Positions 18,552 to 27,175 of a stretch of 64,000 bases of DNA are shown piece by piece. Every line of letters begins with the position of its first letter. The stretch's first letter is position 1. The notes beneath the pieces are model-generated. The model was not told the DNA's origin. It saw only the letters and a list, made by a program, of their open reading frames with translations, and made no database searches. Origin of the DNA: Clostridium sp. BJN0013 (GTDB taxonomy: Bacteria > Bacillota > Clostridia > Clostridiales > Clostridiaceae); assembly GCF_040939125.1 (NCBI RefSeq), contig NZ_CP162495.1, forward strand, positions 682,001-746,000, given 5' to 3'. The position numbers and the translations under genes are program-made.

Positions 18552-18720
18552 GATTGTTGCTATATGATTTATAATCTAAATTTATGGGCGAGGCTTATCA
18601 TGTCTTTTACCAATTCAGGCTTGATAAGCTTCACATTTTTATTTTGATATATTCTAATAACATATAGAATTTGATTATAACAAAACAACTATGTACATAC
18701 CAGCCCATAAATATCTTTTA
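18552..18720. repeat. Nested inverted repeats in the 18.4-18.9 kb gap
   Basis: The gap 18445-18862 has no gene. It holds an inner hairpin GAGGCTTATCA (18590) / TGATAAGCTTC (18622) and an outer pair AAATTTATGGGC (18578) / GCCCATAAATAT (18703), so the whole can form a cruciform of about 140 bp. This could be a relic of a hairpin-ended insertion. A weaker stem near 18517-18542 (ACTAA / TTAGT) may end the flavorubredoxin transcript. Confidence 0.55.
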
Positions 18721-18862
18721 TTTATAATCTAATGTTAATACATATTTATTCTCAATTAAATATAAGTAATTTACTTCACAAATAAATTTTGTAAAAAACA
18801 TAATATGTACTTTAAAACCATCAATTGATTTTGACTTTAGATAAAATTCAAGCATAAAAATT

Positions 18863-19759
18863 TTATAAAACTTTAGAGTACTTAATAAATCCATCCTCTA
18901 TGTTTAATTTTATCATTTTCATTTCATCTAAATACTCCACATAAGATCTTACTATTCTTTCCATTATGATATATTTACATATACCACTTATACTAATATC
19001 AAAATTCTCAATAACACTTTTTACAATGGTCTCCATTGTTATCGACCCATTTATAACATTATATATCTTGGCTGCTATATTTCTATAAAAATTCACATTA
19101 TCTTCTATAAGCTTTGTAATATTGCTATAAATACCTTTATGTGCCACTATGTATTTTTCATATTTAAAATTATAAAGCTTTGTTTTACTTTTTAAATCTT
19201 TACTTATAGTATAGGTATAGGGCATTTTAGCCCCTTCCATAACTTCATAACTTATAAGACTATCTCCTAAATATACTACATCATCAGGAGTAACAATACA
19301 TATATGTGCAGGACTATGTCCCGGTGTATGAATAATTTTAAATTTAATGCCATATACACATATATAGTCCTGATTGTCCAAAATCATAACATCCGTTTTA
19401 CATACCATATTTCCGAAATTTTCCTTAAGGTCAGATAATGTTTGATATCCGTAATAAAATTTCAAATTATCTATAGAACTACAGATAAAAGCTTCATATT
19501 CCGGCATAGCAATAATACAATTATATTTTTCTTTAAAATACGCATTATTGCCCACATGATCTACGTGAGCATGACTACATATTATAGCGGCTAATTTTAA
19601 ATTATGTCTTTCTAAAAGTTTTTCTATTCCCTCAGTCTCTTCCCCAGCAAGCCCTGAATCCAGCATAATAATTTCTTTATTATTAATTTTATAGAAAGGT
19701 ATATATGTCATTCCTGTATCAATACAAAATGTATTTCCTTTTATTTTTTTTATTACCAT
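18863..19759 (-). CDS. Metallo-beta-lactamase-fold hydrolase
   Basis: The 298-residue protein has the zinc signature HAHVDHVGN (about residues 62-70), further ligands at HTPGHSPAH (His about 148) and an Asp in LGDSL, as in glyoxalase II-like hydrolases. The C-terminal 80 residues form a helical extension. The substrate is unknown. No good ribosome site lies just before the ATG at 19759; an AAAGGAGG sits about 60 bases further up, which suggests the leader has been disturbed. It is convergent with the flavorubredoxin gene. Confidence 0.8.
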   Translation of the reverse strand: MVIKKIKGNTFCIDTGMTYIPFYKINNKEIIMLDSGLAGEETEGIEKLLERHNLKLAAIICSHAHVDHVGNNAYFKEKYNCIIAMPEYEAFICSSIDNLKFYYGYQTLSDLKENFGNMVCKTDVMILDNQDYICVYGIKFKIIHTPGHSPAHICIVTPDDVVYLGDSLISYEVMEGAKMPYTYTISKDLKSKTKLYNFKYEKYIVAHKGIYSNITKLIEDNVNFYRNIAAKIYNVINGSITMETIVKSVIENFDISISGICKYIIMERIVRSYVEYLDEMKMIKLNIEDGFIKYSKVL

Positions 19760-20031
19760 ATAATATATTTAGCAATCGTATTAAAAATACAAAATCACCA
19801 AATTTTTGCCTCCTTTCTCTAAAGTATACCCTTTTATAACTACCAACATAATTAATATGTGAATATTCACAGTTAAATTATAAAACTAAAAAAATATTAT
19901 ATCAAGTTTAAATATTTTTATTCAAAATTTTATTTTATTAAATTTATATAAATTTCATTAACAGATAACTACTAAAAATTCTCCAAAGCACACATACTAG
20001 AAAAATACAATTTTAGAGATAATATTGTAGT

Positions 20032-20438
20032 ATGAGTAAAAAGCTTGAAGTTAAGTTAGCATGTCATGTTAAAACAATCATATAAAACTGAAAAAGACGT
20101 AAGAATGAAAATTAGGCTACTTCACTTATTTGTAATTCTACACTTTTTTAAAGGTTACTCAAGTATAAAAGTAGCTAAGCTGGTTCATCAATCTGACTCA
20201 ATAATTAGAAGATATCTCCATAGATATAACAAATCTGGATTGAAAAGATTAAAGGATATTTCTAGTCCACCTAAATAAATATGTTATTTTCACTGATGAC
20301 GAATTGAAAGAAGTTAACAAAGCATTGTCTTCAAGCCCAAGAAATGCGGGTTTAAATTCCGGTAACTGGATAGTACACTTTGTAACTTTATTTGTTAAGT
20401 ACAAACTCAATAAAACTACAACATTAAGTGATGCATAA
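20032..20438 (+). pseudogene. IS630-like transposase remnant
   Basis: Three frames must be joined: MSKKLEVKLACHVKTI from 20032, then KTEKDVRMKIRLLHLF through KDISSPPK (to 20278), then YVIFTDDELKEVNKALSSSP from 20277 to a stop at 20436-20438. The middle part is a helix-turn-helix (YSSIKVAKLVHQSDSIIRRYLHRY) as in IS630-type transposases. The DDE catalytic domain is missing. Inactive; no terminal repeats were recognised. Confidence 0.7.
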
Positions 20439-20457
20439 AATCATCCCTTTTTTTAAC

Positions 20458-20511
20458 TTGACAAATGAAAAATAGAGTTATAAAATAAGTTAGTATTCTT
20501 AAGGTAAGAAT
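20458..20511 (+). promoter_or_regulatory. Promoter and probable MarR operator
   Basis: TTGACA (20458), a 17-base spacer and TAAAAT (20481) form a good promoter. Nine bases downstream lies the perfect palindrome ATTCTTA-AGG-TAAGAAT (20495-20511), placed where a bound MarR dimer would block transcription. Autoregulation of the marR-MATE operon is inferred. Confidence 0.65.
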
Positions 20512-20536
20512 TCTAATCTTATTGAAGGTGATATGT

Positions 20537-20995
20537 ATGAGATACGAAAAATTGCGAGAATTGCATGACTTGTTGTTTAAAACCATAGGTTTATTCCATG
20601 AAAAATTTCTTTGTCAATTTCGTAAAGAAAGCCCACGTTATCTAGGGGTTAAAAAGAATCATATTATGATCATTGGTTTCCTTTATCGGCATCAGACTCT
20701 TACTGCAACCGAAATTGCAAAGAAACTAAATATGGAAAAAGGTAGCTTAACCACCTTGATTGATCAATTAGAGGAGTTCGGTCTGGTTACTCGCTGTAAG
20801 GATCTTAATGACCGTCGAAAAACCTTGATATCGCTTACAAATGCTGGGAAAGTAGAAATGGAAGCTATGATGAGAAACTCTACTCAGCGTATGAATGAAA
20901 TCCTAAGTAATGCAGATCCTAATGAGTTGTTAAAATTTATTAGTAGCCTCAGATATGCTGTCGAATTCATGCAAAAAATTAAGAAGGTGAATTAA
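20537..20995 (+). CDS. MarR-family transcriptional regulator
   Basis: The protein has 152 residues with a winged helix-turn-helix: QTLTATEIAKKLNMEKGSLTTLIDQLEE spans the recognition region (about residues 55-82, written here as helix-turn-helix and wing entry), followed by the wing motif LVTRCKDLNDRRKTLISLT with the usual Asp-x-Arg-Arg. MarR proteins are dimeric repressors released by drugs or phenolics. The ATG at 20537 follows GAAGGTG. The stop is three bases before the start of the MATE pump, its likely target. Codon use is less AT-rich than in the neighbours, suggesting transfer. Confidence 0.88.
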   Translation: MRYEKLRELHDLLFKTIGLFHEKFLCQFRKESPRYLGVKKNHIMIIGFLYRHQTLTATEIAKKLNMEKGSLTTLIDQLEEFGLVTRCKDLNDRRKTLISLTNAGKVEMEAMMRNSTQRMNEILSNADPNELLKFISSLRYAVEFMQKIKKVN

Positions 20996-20998
20996 AAA

Positions 20999-22381
20999 GT
21001 GAATAATACAAATGAACTTAGAGATGGTAAAATTAATAGTCTGTTATGGAAGTTTTCCTGGCCGGCCGTGATTGCTATGCTGATAAATTCTCTGTATAAC
21101 ATTATTGACCGAATATTTGTAGGGCATGGGGTTGGTTCAGTTGCAATTGCGGCCACAACCGTAGCCCTTCCAATCATGCTTATTCTTATGGCAGTATCTG
21201 TGCTAATTGGTGTTGGTGCTACATCACTGATCTCTATTCGCTTGGGAGAGAAAAAGTCGGAAGAAGCTGAAAAAATCATCGGCAATGCTACATTATTGTT
21301 GATCTTACTGCCAATATGTATCAGCATTATTTATTTCCTTTTTAGCAATCCTATTTTAACTTTTTTTGGGGCCAGTGCTGAGGTTCTACCTTATGCTAAA
21401 GAATTTACACATATTATAATGCTGGCATCAGCATTTGGCTCTCTAAGTATGGGAATGGTCAATTTTATCAGAGCTGAAGGTAATCCTAGAATGTCTATGT
21501 ATACCCAGGTAATTGGAACGGTAATTAATATAGTCTTGAATTATATTTTCGTCATAAAATTAGGCCTTGGAATTAAAGGATCTGCACTGGCAACCGTCTG
21601 TGGTCAAACATTTTCAGCAATTTGGGTCTTAAGTTATTTTCTCTGGGGATCTAGTCTTCTCAAAATACGGTTAAAAAATCTCAAATTGAAGAGGAGTTTA
21701 GTCTTTAGTATTATGTGTATTGGATTTGCATCTTTTTCTATGCAATTAGCCAACAGTTTACAAAATGTCATTCTGAATAAATCACTAATGACTTATAGTG
21801 GGGATATGGCATTATCAGCTATGGGCATTATTGGAAGCATAGCCACTTTAATGTTTATGCCTATTCTTGGTATTAGTCAAGGTGCCCAGCCTATCATCGG
21901 CTTTAATTATGGTGCTCAGCAATTTAATAGAGTAAAAGAGACTTTGAAAAAGGCAGTAATTGTGGGTACAATTATTGCAGTAGTCAGCACTGCAGTGGTA
22001 CATTTATGGTCCACTCAAATTGCTGACATATTTAACAATAATAATATAGAGTTAACCAGACTAACTGCTCATGCAATGTCAGTCTATTTTTTTATGTTTC
22101 CTGTAGCAGGTTTTCAAATTGTTTGCTCTCAATATTTTCAGGCAATTGGAAAGCCAATTCAATCCACGATCCTGGGACTATCCAGACAGTTGCTGTTATT
22201 GATTCCTCTATTGCTGATATTACCACGTTTTTGGGGTACTGAAGGTGTATGGAGAACTCCACCTATTGCAGATATTCTATCAGCGCTCATAACCGCAATC
22301 GTTATATTCTTGGAAGTGAAATACATAAATGAAAATGATATGTCTCAAAATGTTAACTTGAAAAGAGTCAATTCTCAATAA
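20999..22381 (+). CDS. MATE-family multidrug efflux transporter
   Basis: This 460-residue inner-membrane protein has about 12 hydrophobic helices and the two-fold repeat of MATE pumps. Each half opens with a characteristic stretch (FSWPAVIAMLINSLYNIIDRIFVGHGVG near residues 14-40 in two helical pieces; GISQGAQPIIGFNYGAQ near 291-307). It exchanges Na+ or H+ for cationic drugs. The start is GTG at 20999, with AAGAAGGTG upstream, coupled to marR. The higher GC of the pair compared with flanking DNA points to horizontal gain. Confidence 0.9.
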   Translation: MNNTNELRDGKINSLLWKFSWPAVIAMLINSLYNIIDRIFVGHGVGSVAIAATTVALPIMLILMAVSVLIGVGATSLISIRLGEKKSEEAEKIIGNATLLLILLPICISIIYFLFSNPILTFFGASAEVLPYAKEFTHIIMLASAFGSLSMGMVNFIRAEGNPRMSMYTQVIGTVINIVLNYIFVIKLGLGIKGSALATVCGQTFSAIWVLSYFLWGSSLLKIRLKNLKLKRSLVFSIMCIGFASFSMQLANSLQNVILNKSLMTYSGDMALSAMGIIGSIATLMFMPILGISQGAQPIIGFNYGAQQFNRVKETLKKAVIVGTIIAVVSTAVVHLWSTQIADIFNNNNIELTRLTAHAMSVYFFMFPVAGFQIVCSQYFQAIGKPIQSTILGLSRQLLLLIPLLLILPRFWGTEGVWRTPPIADILSALITAIVIFLEVKYINENDMSQNVNLKRVNSQ

Positions 22382-22634
22382 ATAATATCCTTGTGTGTAG
22401 CAATTTTTCCTTAGTTGATAATGATAATAGATATTTTGCCTTTGATAATAGTTTTAGAAGTGAAAATTAATTATAGACCAACTATTTCAGAGACCTTAAA
22501 ATGGTACCTAAAGTGATCATTTGGAAAAGTATAAGTAGGATACTGTGGATATATTAGCAATTTTATGGCATTACTATAGCAATGAATTAGAATGAATGTT
22601 CTGCAAAAGAGATGTAGTTAGAGGGGGATCTTAA

Positions 22635-22808
22635 ATGAGCTTACTTTATTTACAGTAAATTCAATTTGAAGCAGAAAAACTAGAGCTTGAACTTTCTATA
22701 GAGTATAATAAAGATATTTTTCTAAAAAAGATGTATGATTTTATATTGGATTTAAATTTGAAAGACAGTCATAATTATGGTCTATCTATGGTTTGTGTTT
22801 TTGTATAG
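22635..22808 (+). pseudogene. Broken small reading frame ending in the att arm
   Basis: From the ATG at 22635 (after GAGGGGG) the frame reads MSLLYLQ, hits TAA at 22656, then stays open: FEAEKLELELSIEYNKDIF and onward to TAG at 22806-22808. Its last codons are made of the P arm. It may be a degraded element gene from the far side of attP. I recognise no family. In the rest of the 22382-22808 gap I see nothing. Confidence 0.35.
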
Positions 22809-22838
22809 GTAGCAGATAAAACCATGCAGCAGGTACTT
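22793..22838 (+). other. Hybrid att half-site (P arm + gene C-part)
   Basis: The arm TTGTGTTTTTGTA (22793-22805) is the exact reverse complement of the arm at 16683-16671 on the minus strand. Nine bases then lead to the GAT core (22815-22817), after which lipoprotein sequence continues. Together with the 16.7-kb junction this rebuilds a 46-bp near-palindrome. Confidence 0.75.
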
Positions 22839-23606
22839 AGTGGCAGTTGCGATATAGGATTTTGCGGTCCTGAACAGACCATATATATATATAATCAAAA
22901 ACGAGAAGATTTTCCTGTAATTTTTGCACAGTTAACTTCCACGGATGGTTCTTTTTTGGTTGGAAGAAATGAAGAAAAAGATTTTAAATGGGAATCTGTA
23001 AAAGGAAAAACCATAATTGGAGGAAGACCTGGGGGAGTTCCAGAGATGACATTAGAGTATGTACTTAAAAATCATGGTGTACAACCTGGAAAAGATGTAA
23101 ATATAATAACAAATCTAGCTTATACTGCTACAGCTGGTGCATTTAAAGCAAATACAGGAGACTATGTAGCCCTTTTTGAACCAACGGCTAGTATGCTCCA
23201 GAAAGATAAAAATGGTTATATAGCAGCTTCCATAGGTAAATCTGCAGGTGCCATTCCATATACATGTTATTTTGCTACAAAATCCTATATATCAAAAAAT
23301 CCTGAAATCATACAAAGATTTACTAAGGCAATTTATCAAGGGCAAATGTGGGTTAAAGAGCACAGTGATGAGGAAGTAGCTCAATCTATAAAATCATTTT
23401 TTCCTGGAACTGATGAAGATATATTAAAATCTGTAGTAAAAAATTATAGAGATATAGATGCCTATGCAGATACTCCTGTTATAGAAGAAGAAAATTTAAA
23501 TAGACTTATGGACATAATACAGTCCTATAAATCTGATTTAATACCCGAAAGACCACCTTTTGATAAGATAGTTAATAATTCTTTTGCAAAAGAAGCTATT
23601 AAATAA
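22809..23606 (+). pseudogene. ABC substrate-binding lipoprotein, C-terminal part
   Basis: The frame is open from 22809, with no ribosome site or signal peptide. It reads ADKTMQQVLSGSCDIGFCGP, then the full remaining two-domain binding protein (GGRPGGVPEMTLEYVL, NIITNLAYTATAGAF) to AKEAIK. It continues exactly where the N-terminal fragment at 16668-16922 breaks off. The native part begins after the GAT at 22815. It is the NMT1/SsuA-type solute receptor of an ABC importer and presumably non-functional as split. Confidence 0.88.
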
Positions 23607-23672
23607 AGCAGTAAATTAAGGTATAAGTTTTAAGATTGAAAAGTATTCTAATAAGTAATATACTCTCTGTAG

Positions 23673-23703
23673 AGTAAACAATTAAAGTGATAAATTGTTT
23701 ACT
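23673..23703 (+). terminator. Terminator-like inverted repeat
   Basis: Perfect 11-bp arms AGTAAACAATT and AATTGTTTACT with a 9-base loop follow the lipoprotein C-part; a T-run comes 10 bases later. Confidence 0.5.
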
Positions 23704-23782
23704 TTATGGAGGTTTTTTTTATTTTTTCACAGAAATATATTAAATATATTAAGACCATTTAGTCAGGGAAAGGATGATTTTT

Positions 23783-23962
23783 ATGGAAATTGATTATATA
23801 ACAGTTATTCTTACAATTGTCAATTTTTTAGTGCTGTTTGCAATTATAATAGGCGTATATAAATTAATAAAAGGCTTTAAAAATTTTATTAATAGAAATA
23901 AAGATATGGATAGAAAGATAGATAATATTTTAAGTGAATTGAAAAATAAAAGAAATGACTAG
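23783..23962 (+). CDS. Small single-span membrane protein (59 aa)
   Basis: One strong membrane helix (VILTIVNFLVLFAIIIGVYKL) is followed by a basic, helical cytoplasmic tail (RNKDMDRKIDNILSELKNKRND). The ATG at 23783 is preferred because GGAAAGGATG provides its ribosome site and overlaps the ATG at 23774. Proteins of this shape are common in clostridia; no function is assigned. Confidence 0.6.
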   Translation: MEIDYITVILTIVNFLVLFAIIIGVYKLIKGFKNFINRNKDMDRKIDNILSELKNKRND

Positions 23963-24054
23963 TAATACAGGTATATTGGGTTTTCATTTATAAAATTTCT
24001 TGACAGCCTAAAAATTAAGGTTATAATAAAAATATATAAAATTAAATCAAATTT

Positions 24055-24287
24055 AATGACTGTGAAAAAGAGGAGTAGAGATAATAGAGTATAAAGAGAG
24101 GAGAACTTATTAGTTGAGAGGTTTTCTATATGAATTATCTCCAAGGTAGCTTTAGAGTCTCTTTGCTGAAATATTCAGTAGGTAAAGACGGTTTCTTAAT
24201 CGTTATTTTTTAAGGGCCTGTAGTTTTTACGGGAAAAAAGGTGGTAACGCGGACCTCCGTCCTTTATAGGATGGGGGCTTTTTATCG
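24055..24287 (+). promoter_or_regulatory. T-box riboswitch of valS
   Basis: The leader has the T-box sequence AAGGTGGTAACGCGGA (24238-24253), whose TGGTAAC core pairs with the uncharged tRNA acceptor end. It is followed by a terminator (CCTCCGTCCT / AGGATGGGGG, then CTTTTTAT, 24253-24283). Stem I lies upstream, with the AGAG-type bulges; the exact specifier codon was not fixed by eye. Uncharged tRNA-Val should favour read-through into valS. Confidence 0.82.
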
Positions 24288-24290
24288 TAA

Positions 24291-24490
24291 AATAATATCC
24301 TACCTTTGCTAATACCCCTAAATTTCTTCAAAGCGGGGGATAAGCACTGCTACGCGCCTGGATAAGTTCTTCTCCTAAAGGATAACGTATTCTAAGTGCT
24401 AAAGACACTAAGAATACTGTTAATAAGTTTCAGATGGAGAAAAGCATTATTTATGAGCAAACTCCACATGAACTTAAGAATCACTTGATT
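24291..24490 (+). repeat. Dispersed structured repeat, copy A (long form)
   Basis: A long copy carrying the extra hairpin module (GTATTCTAAGTG / CACTAAGAATAC, about 24388-24418). The P2 stem is CCCC / GGGG around TTCTTCAAAG. It ends with the usual AAGAATCACTTGATT. It lies between the T-box terminator and the ribosome site of valS, so it is part of the antiterminated mRNA. Confidence 0.75.
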
Positions 24491-24508
24491 ACAAAAGGAG
24501 GAAATTTA

Positions 24509-27157
24509 ATGTCAGAAAAAAAAGAAATGGCAACTACCTATGATCCCAAAGCATTTGAAGAAAGACTTTATAATATTTGGCAGGAAAAAGGATATTTTAC
24601 ACCTGAAGCAGAACACGGCAAAAAGTCCTATACAATAGTGATCCCACCTCCAAATATTACGGGAAAATTACATTTAGGTCATGCGCTGGATGATACCATC
24701 CAAGATATAATAATAAGAACTAAAAGAATGCAGGGGTATAATACATTATGGGTTCCAGGAGAGGACCATGCCAGTATAGCCACGGAAGTGAAAGTAGAAA
24801 AAGAACTTTTAAAAGATGGAATTGTAAAAAAGGAAATAGGAAGAGAGGTTTTTCTTGAAAAAACCTGGGAATGGACTGATGAATATAGAGCCAGAATAAG
24901 GGAGCAGATGAAAAAATTAGGTTGTTCTGTGGATTTCACAAGAGAAAGATTTACTATGGATGAGGGGTTGAATAAAGCTGTTAGAAAGTTCTTTGTAAAA
25001 TTATATGAAGAAGGACTTATATATCAGGGAAATAGAATAATAAACTGGTGTCCTAAATGTCATACTGCCATATCCGATGCGGAAATTGAGTACAGTGAAC
25101 AGCAGGGTCATTTTTGGCATATAAGATATAAAGTAGTTGGCAGTAACGAGTATTTGGAAATAGCAACTACAAGGCCAGAGACCATGTTTGGGGATACAGC
25201 TATTGCGGTAAACCCTAAAGATGAGAGATATAAACATTTAGTAGGAAAAACTGCCCTGCTCCCAATTTTAAATAGAGAGATACCAATAGTTTCTGATGAT
25301 TATGTAGATATGGAATTTGGTACAGGGGCAGTAAAAATAACTCCAGCACACGATCCTAATGACTATTATGTAGGTAAAAGACATAATCTGCCTGAAATTA
25401 TAGTATTAAATGAAAATGGAACTGTAAAACTTCCTGGAACCAAATATGATGGGCTTGATAGATATGAAGCTAGAAAATTATTGGTAGAGGATTTAGAAGA
25501 GCAGGGATTTTTGGTAAAAGTAAAGGAGCATGTACATAATGTAGGATGTCATGACAGATGTGAGACCACCATTGAACCTATGCTCTCGAAGCAGTGGTTT
25601 GTAAAGATGGAGTCTCTTGCAAAACCAGCTATTGATGTAGTAAAAAATAAGAAAGTTAAATTTATACCTGAAAGATTTGAAAAGACTTATTTTAACTGGA
25701 TGGAAAATATTCAGGATTGGTGTATATCCAGGCAGCTTTGGTGGGGGCATAGAATTCCAGTCTGGTACTGCAAAGACTGTGGAGAAGTTATAGTAAGTGA
25801 TACTGATCCTTCAAAATGTACCAAATGTAATTCCAGTAATATAGAACAGGATAAGGATGTATTGGATACCTGGTTTAGTTCTGCATTGTGGCCTTTTTCC
25901 ACATTGGGATGGCCTGAAAATACAGAGGATTTAAAGTGTTTTTATCCTAATAATACTTTAGTTACAGGATACGATATAATATTTTTCTGGGTAGCGCGTA
26001 TGATATTTTCTGGATTGTATTGTATGGATGATATTCCTTTTGAAAATGTATTGATACATGGAATTGTAAGAGATTCAGAAGGAAGAAAAATGTCTAAATC
26101 CCTTGGAAATGGTGTAGATCCAATAGAAGTAATAGATGAGTATGGGGCAGATGCACTTAGATTTGCACTTATTACAGGAAATGCACCAGGAAATGATATA
26201 AGATATTATCCAGAAAGGGTAGAGTCTGCTAGAAATTTTGCCAATAAAATATGGAATGCTTCAAGATTTGTACTTATGAATTTAGATGAAAATATAATGG
26301 ATAAGTACAAAGCATGCAGGGAGTATAGTGATGCAGATAAATGGATACTTTCCAGATTAAATACCCTGGTAAAGGAAGTAACGGATAACATAGAGAAGTT
26401 TGAACTTGGAATAGCCGCGCAAAAAATATATGATTTTATCTGGGGTGAATTCTGTGACTGGTATATAGAACTTGTTAAACCGGTTATGTACGGTGGAGAT
26501 GAAAAAGAGAGGGGTGTTGCATACAATGTATTGAATAAGGTACTTATTGTTTCATTACAGTTGCTTCATCCTATAATGCCTTTTATAACGGAGGAAATAT
26601 ATTCTCATCTTTATACGGATTGCGAATCCATAACTATTTCGCCATGGCCAGAGTACAATGAAGAGCTTAAAGATTTAAAAGTAGAAAAGGATATGGAATA
26701 TATTATAGAGTCCATTAAAGCAATTAGAAATGTGAGAACAGAAATGAATGTTCCCCTTTCCAAGAAGGCAAAGTTATTAGTATATATAACAGAAAAAAAT
26801 GCACTGGATACCTTTAAAAATGGAGAAGAATACTTTAAAAAATTAGCCTCTGCCAGTGAAATTGAATTTTTAGAGGATAAGAATGAAGCTCCTGAAAATG
26901 TAGTATCTGCAGTGACCAGGGGAGCTGAATTATTTATTCCACTTTTAGATCTAGTGGATAGGGATAAAGAAATTGCAAGACTTAATAAGGAAAAAGAAAA
27001 GTTGGAAAAGGAAATAAAAAGAGTGGATAATAAGCTTTCAAATGAAAAATTTGTCTCAAAGGCACCAAAATCCGTCGTGGATGGAGAAAGAGAAAAAGGG
27101 GATAAATATAGAGAAATACTTAAAACTGTAATGGAAAGATTAGAAAGCCTAAAATAA
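24509..27157 (+). CDS. valS: Valyl-tRNA synthetase
   Basis: This class I synthetase attaches valine to tRNA-Val in the cytosol. The 882 residues show HLGH (HIGH motif, about residue 54) after PPPNITGK, the editing domain in the middle, [10 protein letters not shown] (about 525-534) and a C-terminal coiled-coil arm ([16 protein letters not shown]). The frame extends upstream into the repeat, but AAAGGAGG sits 7 bases before the ATG at 24509, fixing the start. Expression is controlled by the T-box upstream; folC follows after 18 bases. Confidence 0.96.
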   Translation: MSEKKEMATTYDPKAFEERLYNIWQEKGYFTPEAEHGKKSYTIVIPPPNITGKLHLGHALDDTIQDIIIRTKRMQGYNTLWVPGEDHASIATEVKVEKELLKDGIVKKEIGREVFLEKTWEWTDEYRARIREQMKKLGCSVDFTRERFTMDEGLNKAVRKFFVKLYEEGLIYQGNRIINWCPKCHTAISDAEIEYSEQQGHFWHIRYKVVGSNEYLEIATTRPETMFGDTAIAVNPKDERYKHLVGKTALLPILNREIPIVSDDYVDMEFGTGAVKITPAHDPNDYYVGKRHNLPEIIVLNENGTVKLPGTKYDGLDRYEARKLLVEDLEEQGFLVKVKEHVHNVGCHDRCETTIEPMLSKQWFVKMESLAKPAIDVVKNKKVKFIPERFEKTYFNWMENIQDWCISRQLWWGHRIPVWYCKDCGEVIVSDTDPSKCTKCNSSNIEQDKDVLDTWFSSALWPFSTLGWPENTEDLKCFYPNNTLVTGYDIIFFWVARMIFSGLYCMDDIPFENVLIHGIVRDSEGRKMSKSLGNGVDPIEVIDEYGADALRFALITGNAPGNDIRYYPERVESARNFANKIWNASRFVLMNLDENIMDKYKACREYSDADKWILSRLNTLVKEVTDNIEKFELGIAAQKIYDFIWGEFCDWYIELVKPVMYGGDEKERGVAYNVLNKVLIVSLQLLHPIMPFITEEIYSHLYTDCESITISPWPEYNEELKDLKVEKDMEYIIESIKAIRNVRTEMNVPLSKKAKLLVYITEKNALDTFKNGEEYFKKLASASEIEFLEDKNEAPENVVSAVTRGAELFIPLLDLVDRDKEIARLNKEKEKLEKEIKRVDNKLSNEKFVSKAPKSVVDGEREKGDKYREILKTVMERLESLK

Positions 27158-27175
27158 AATATAGGATGTGGCAAT

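Noticed and set aside
16671-22805. IS-type terminal inverted repeats (TTGTGTTTTTGTA at both ends) marking a transposon
   Set aside because: Both 13-bp arms read the same way on the plus strand, so they are direct copies as they stand. They become inverted only when the rebuilt attP is made. The gene halves join exactly at a 3-bp core next to a serine recombinase, which fits att sites better than transposon ends.
22809-23606. Treating the C-part as a functional gene starting at the ATG at 22824
   Set aside because: It has no ribosome site and no signal peptide, and the fold lacks its first strands; the missing part is found at 16668-16922.
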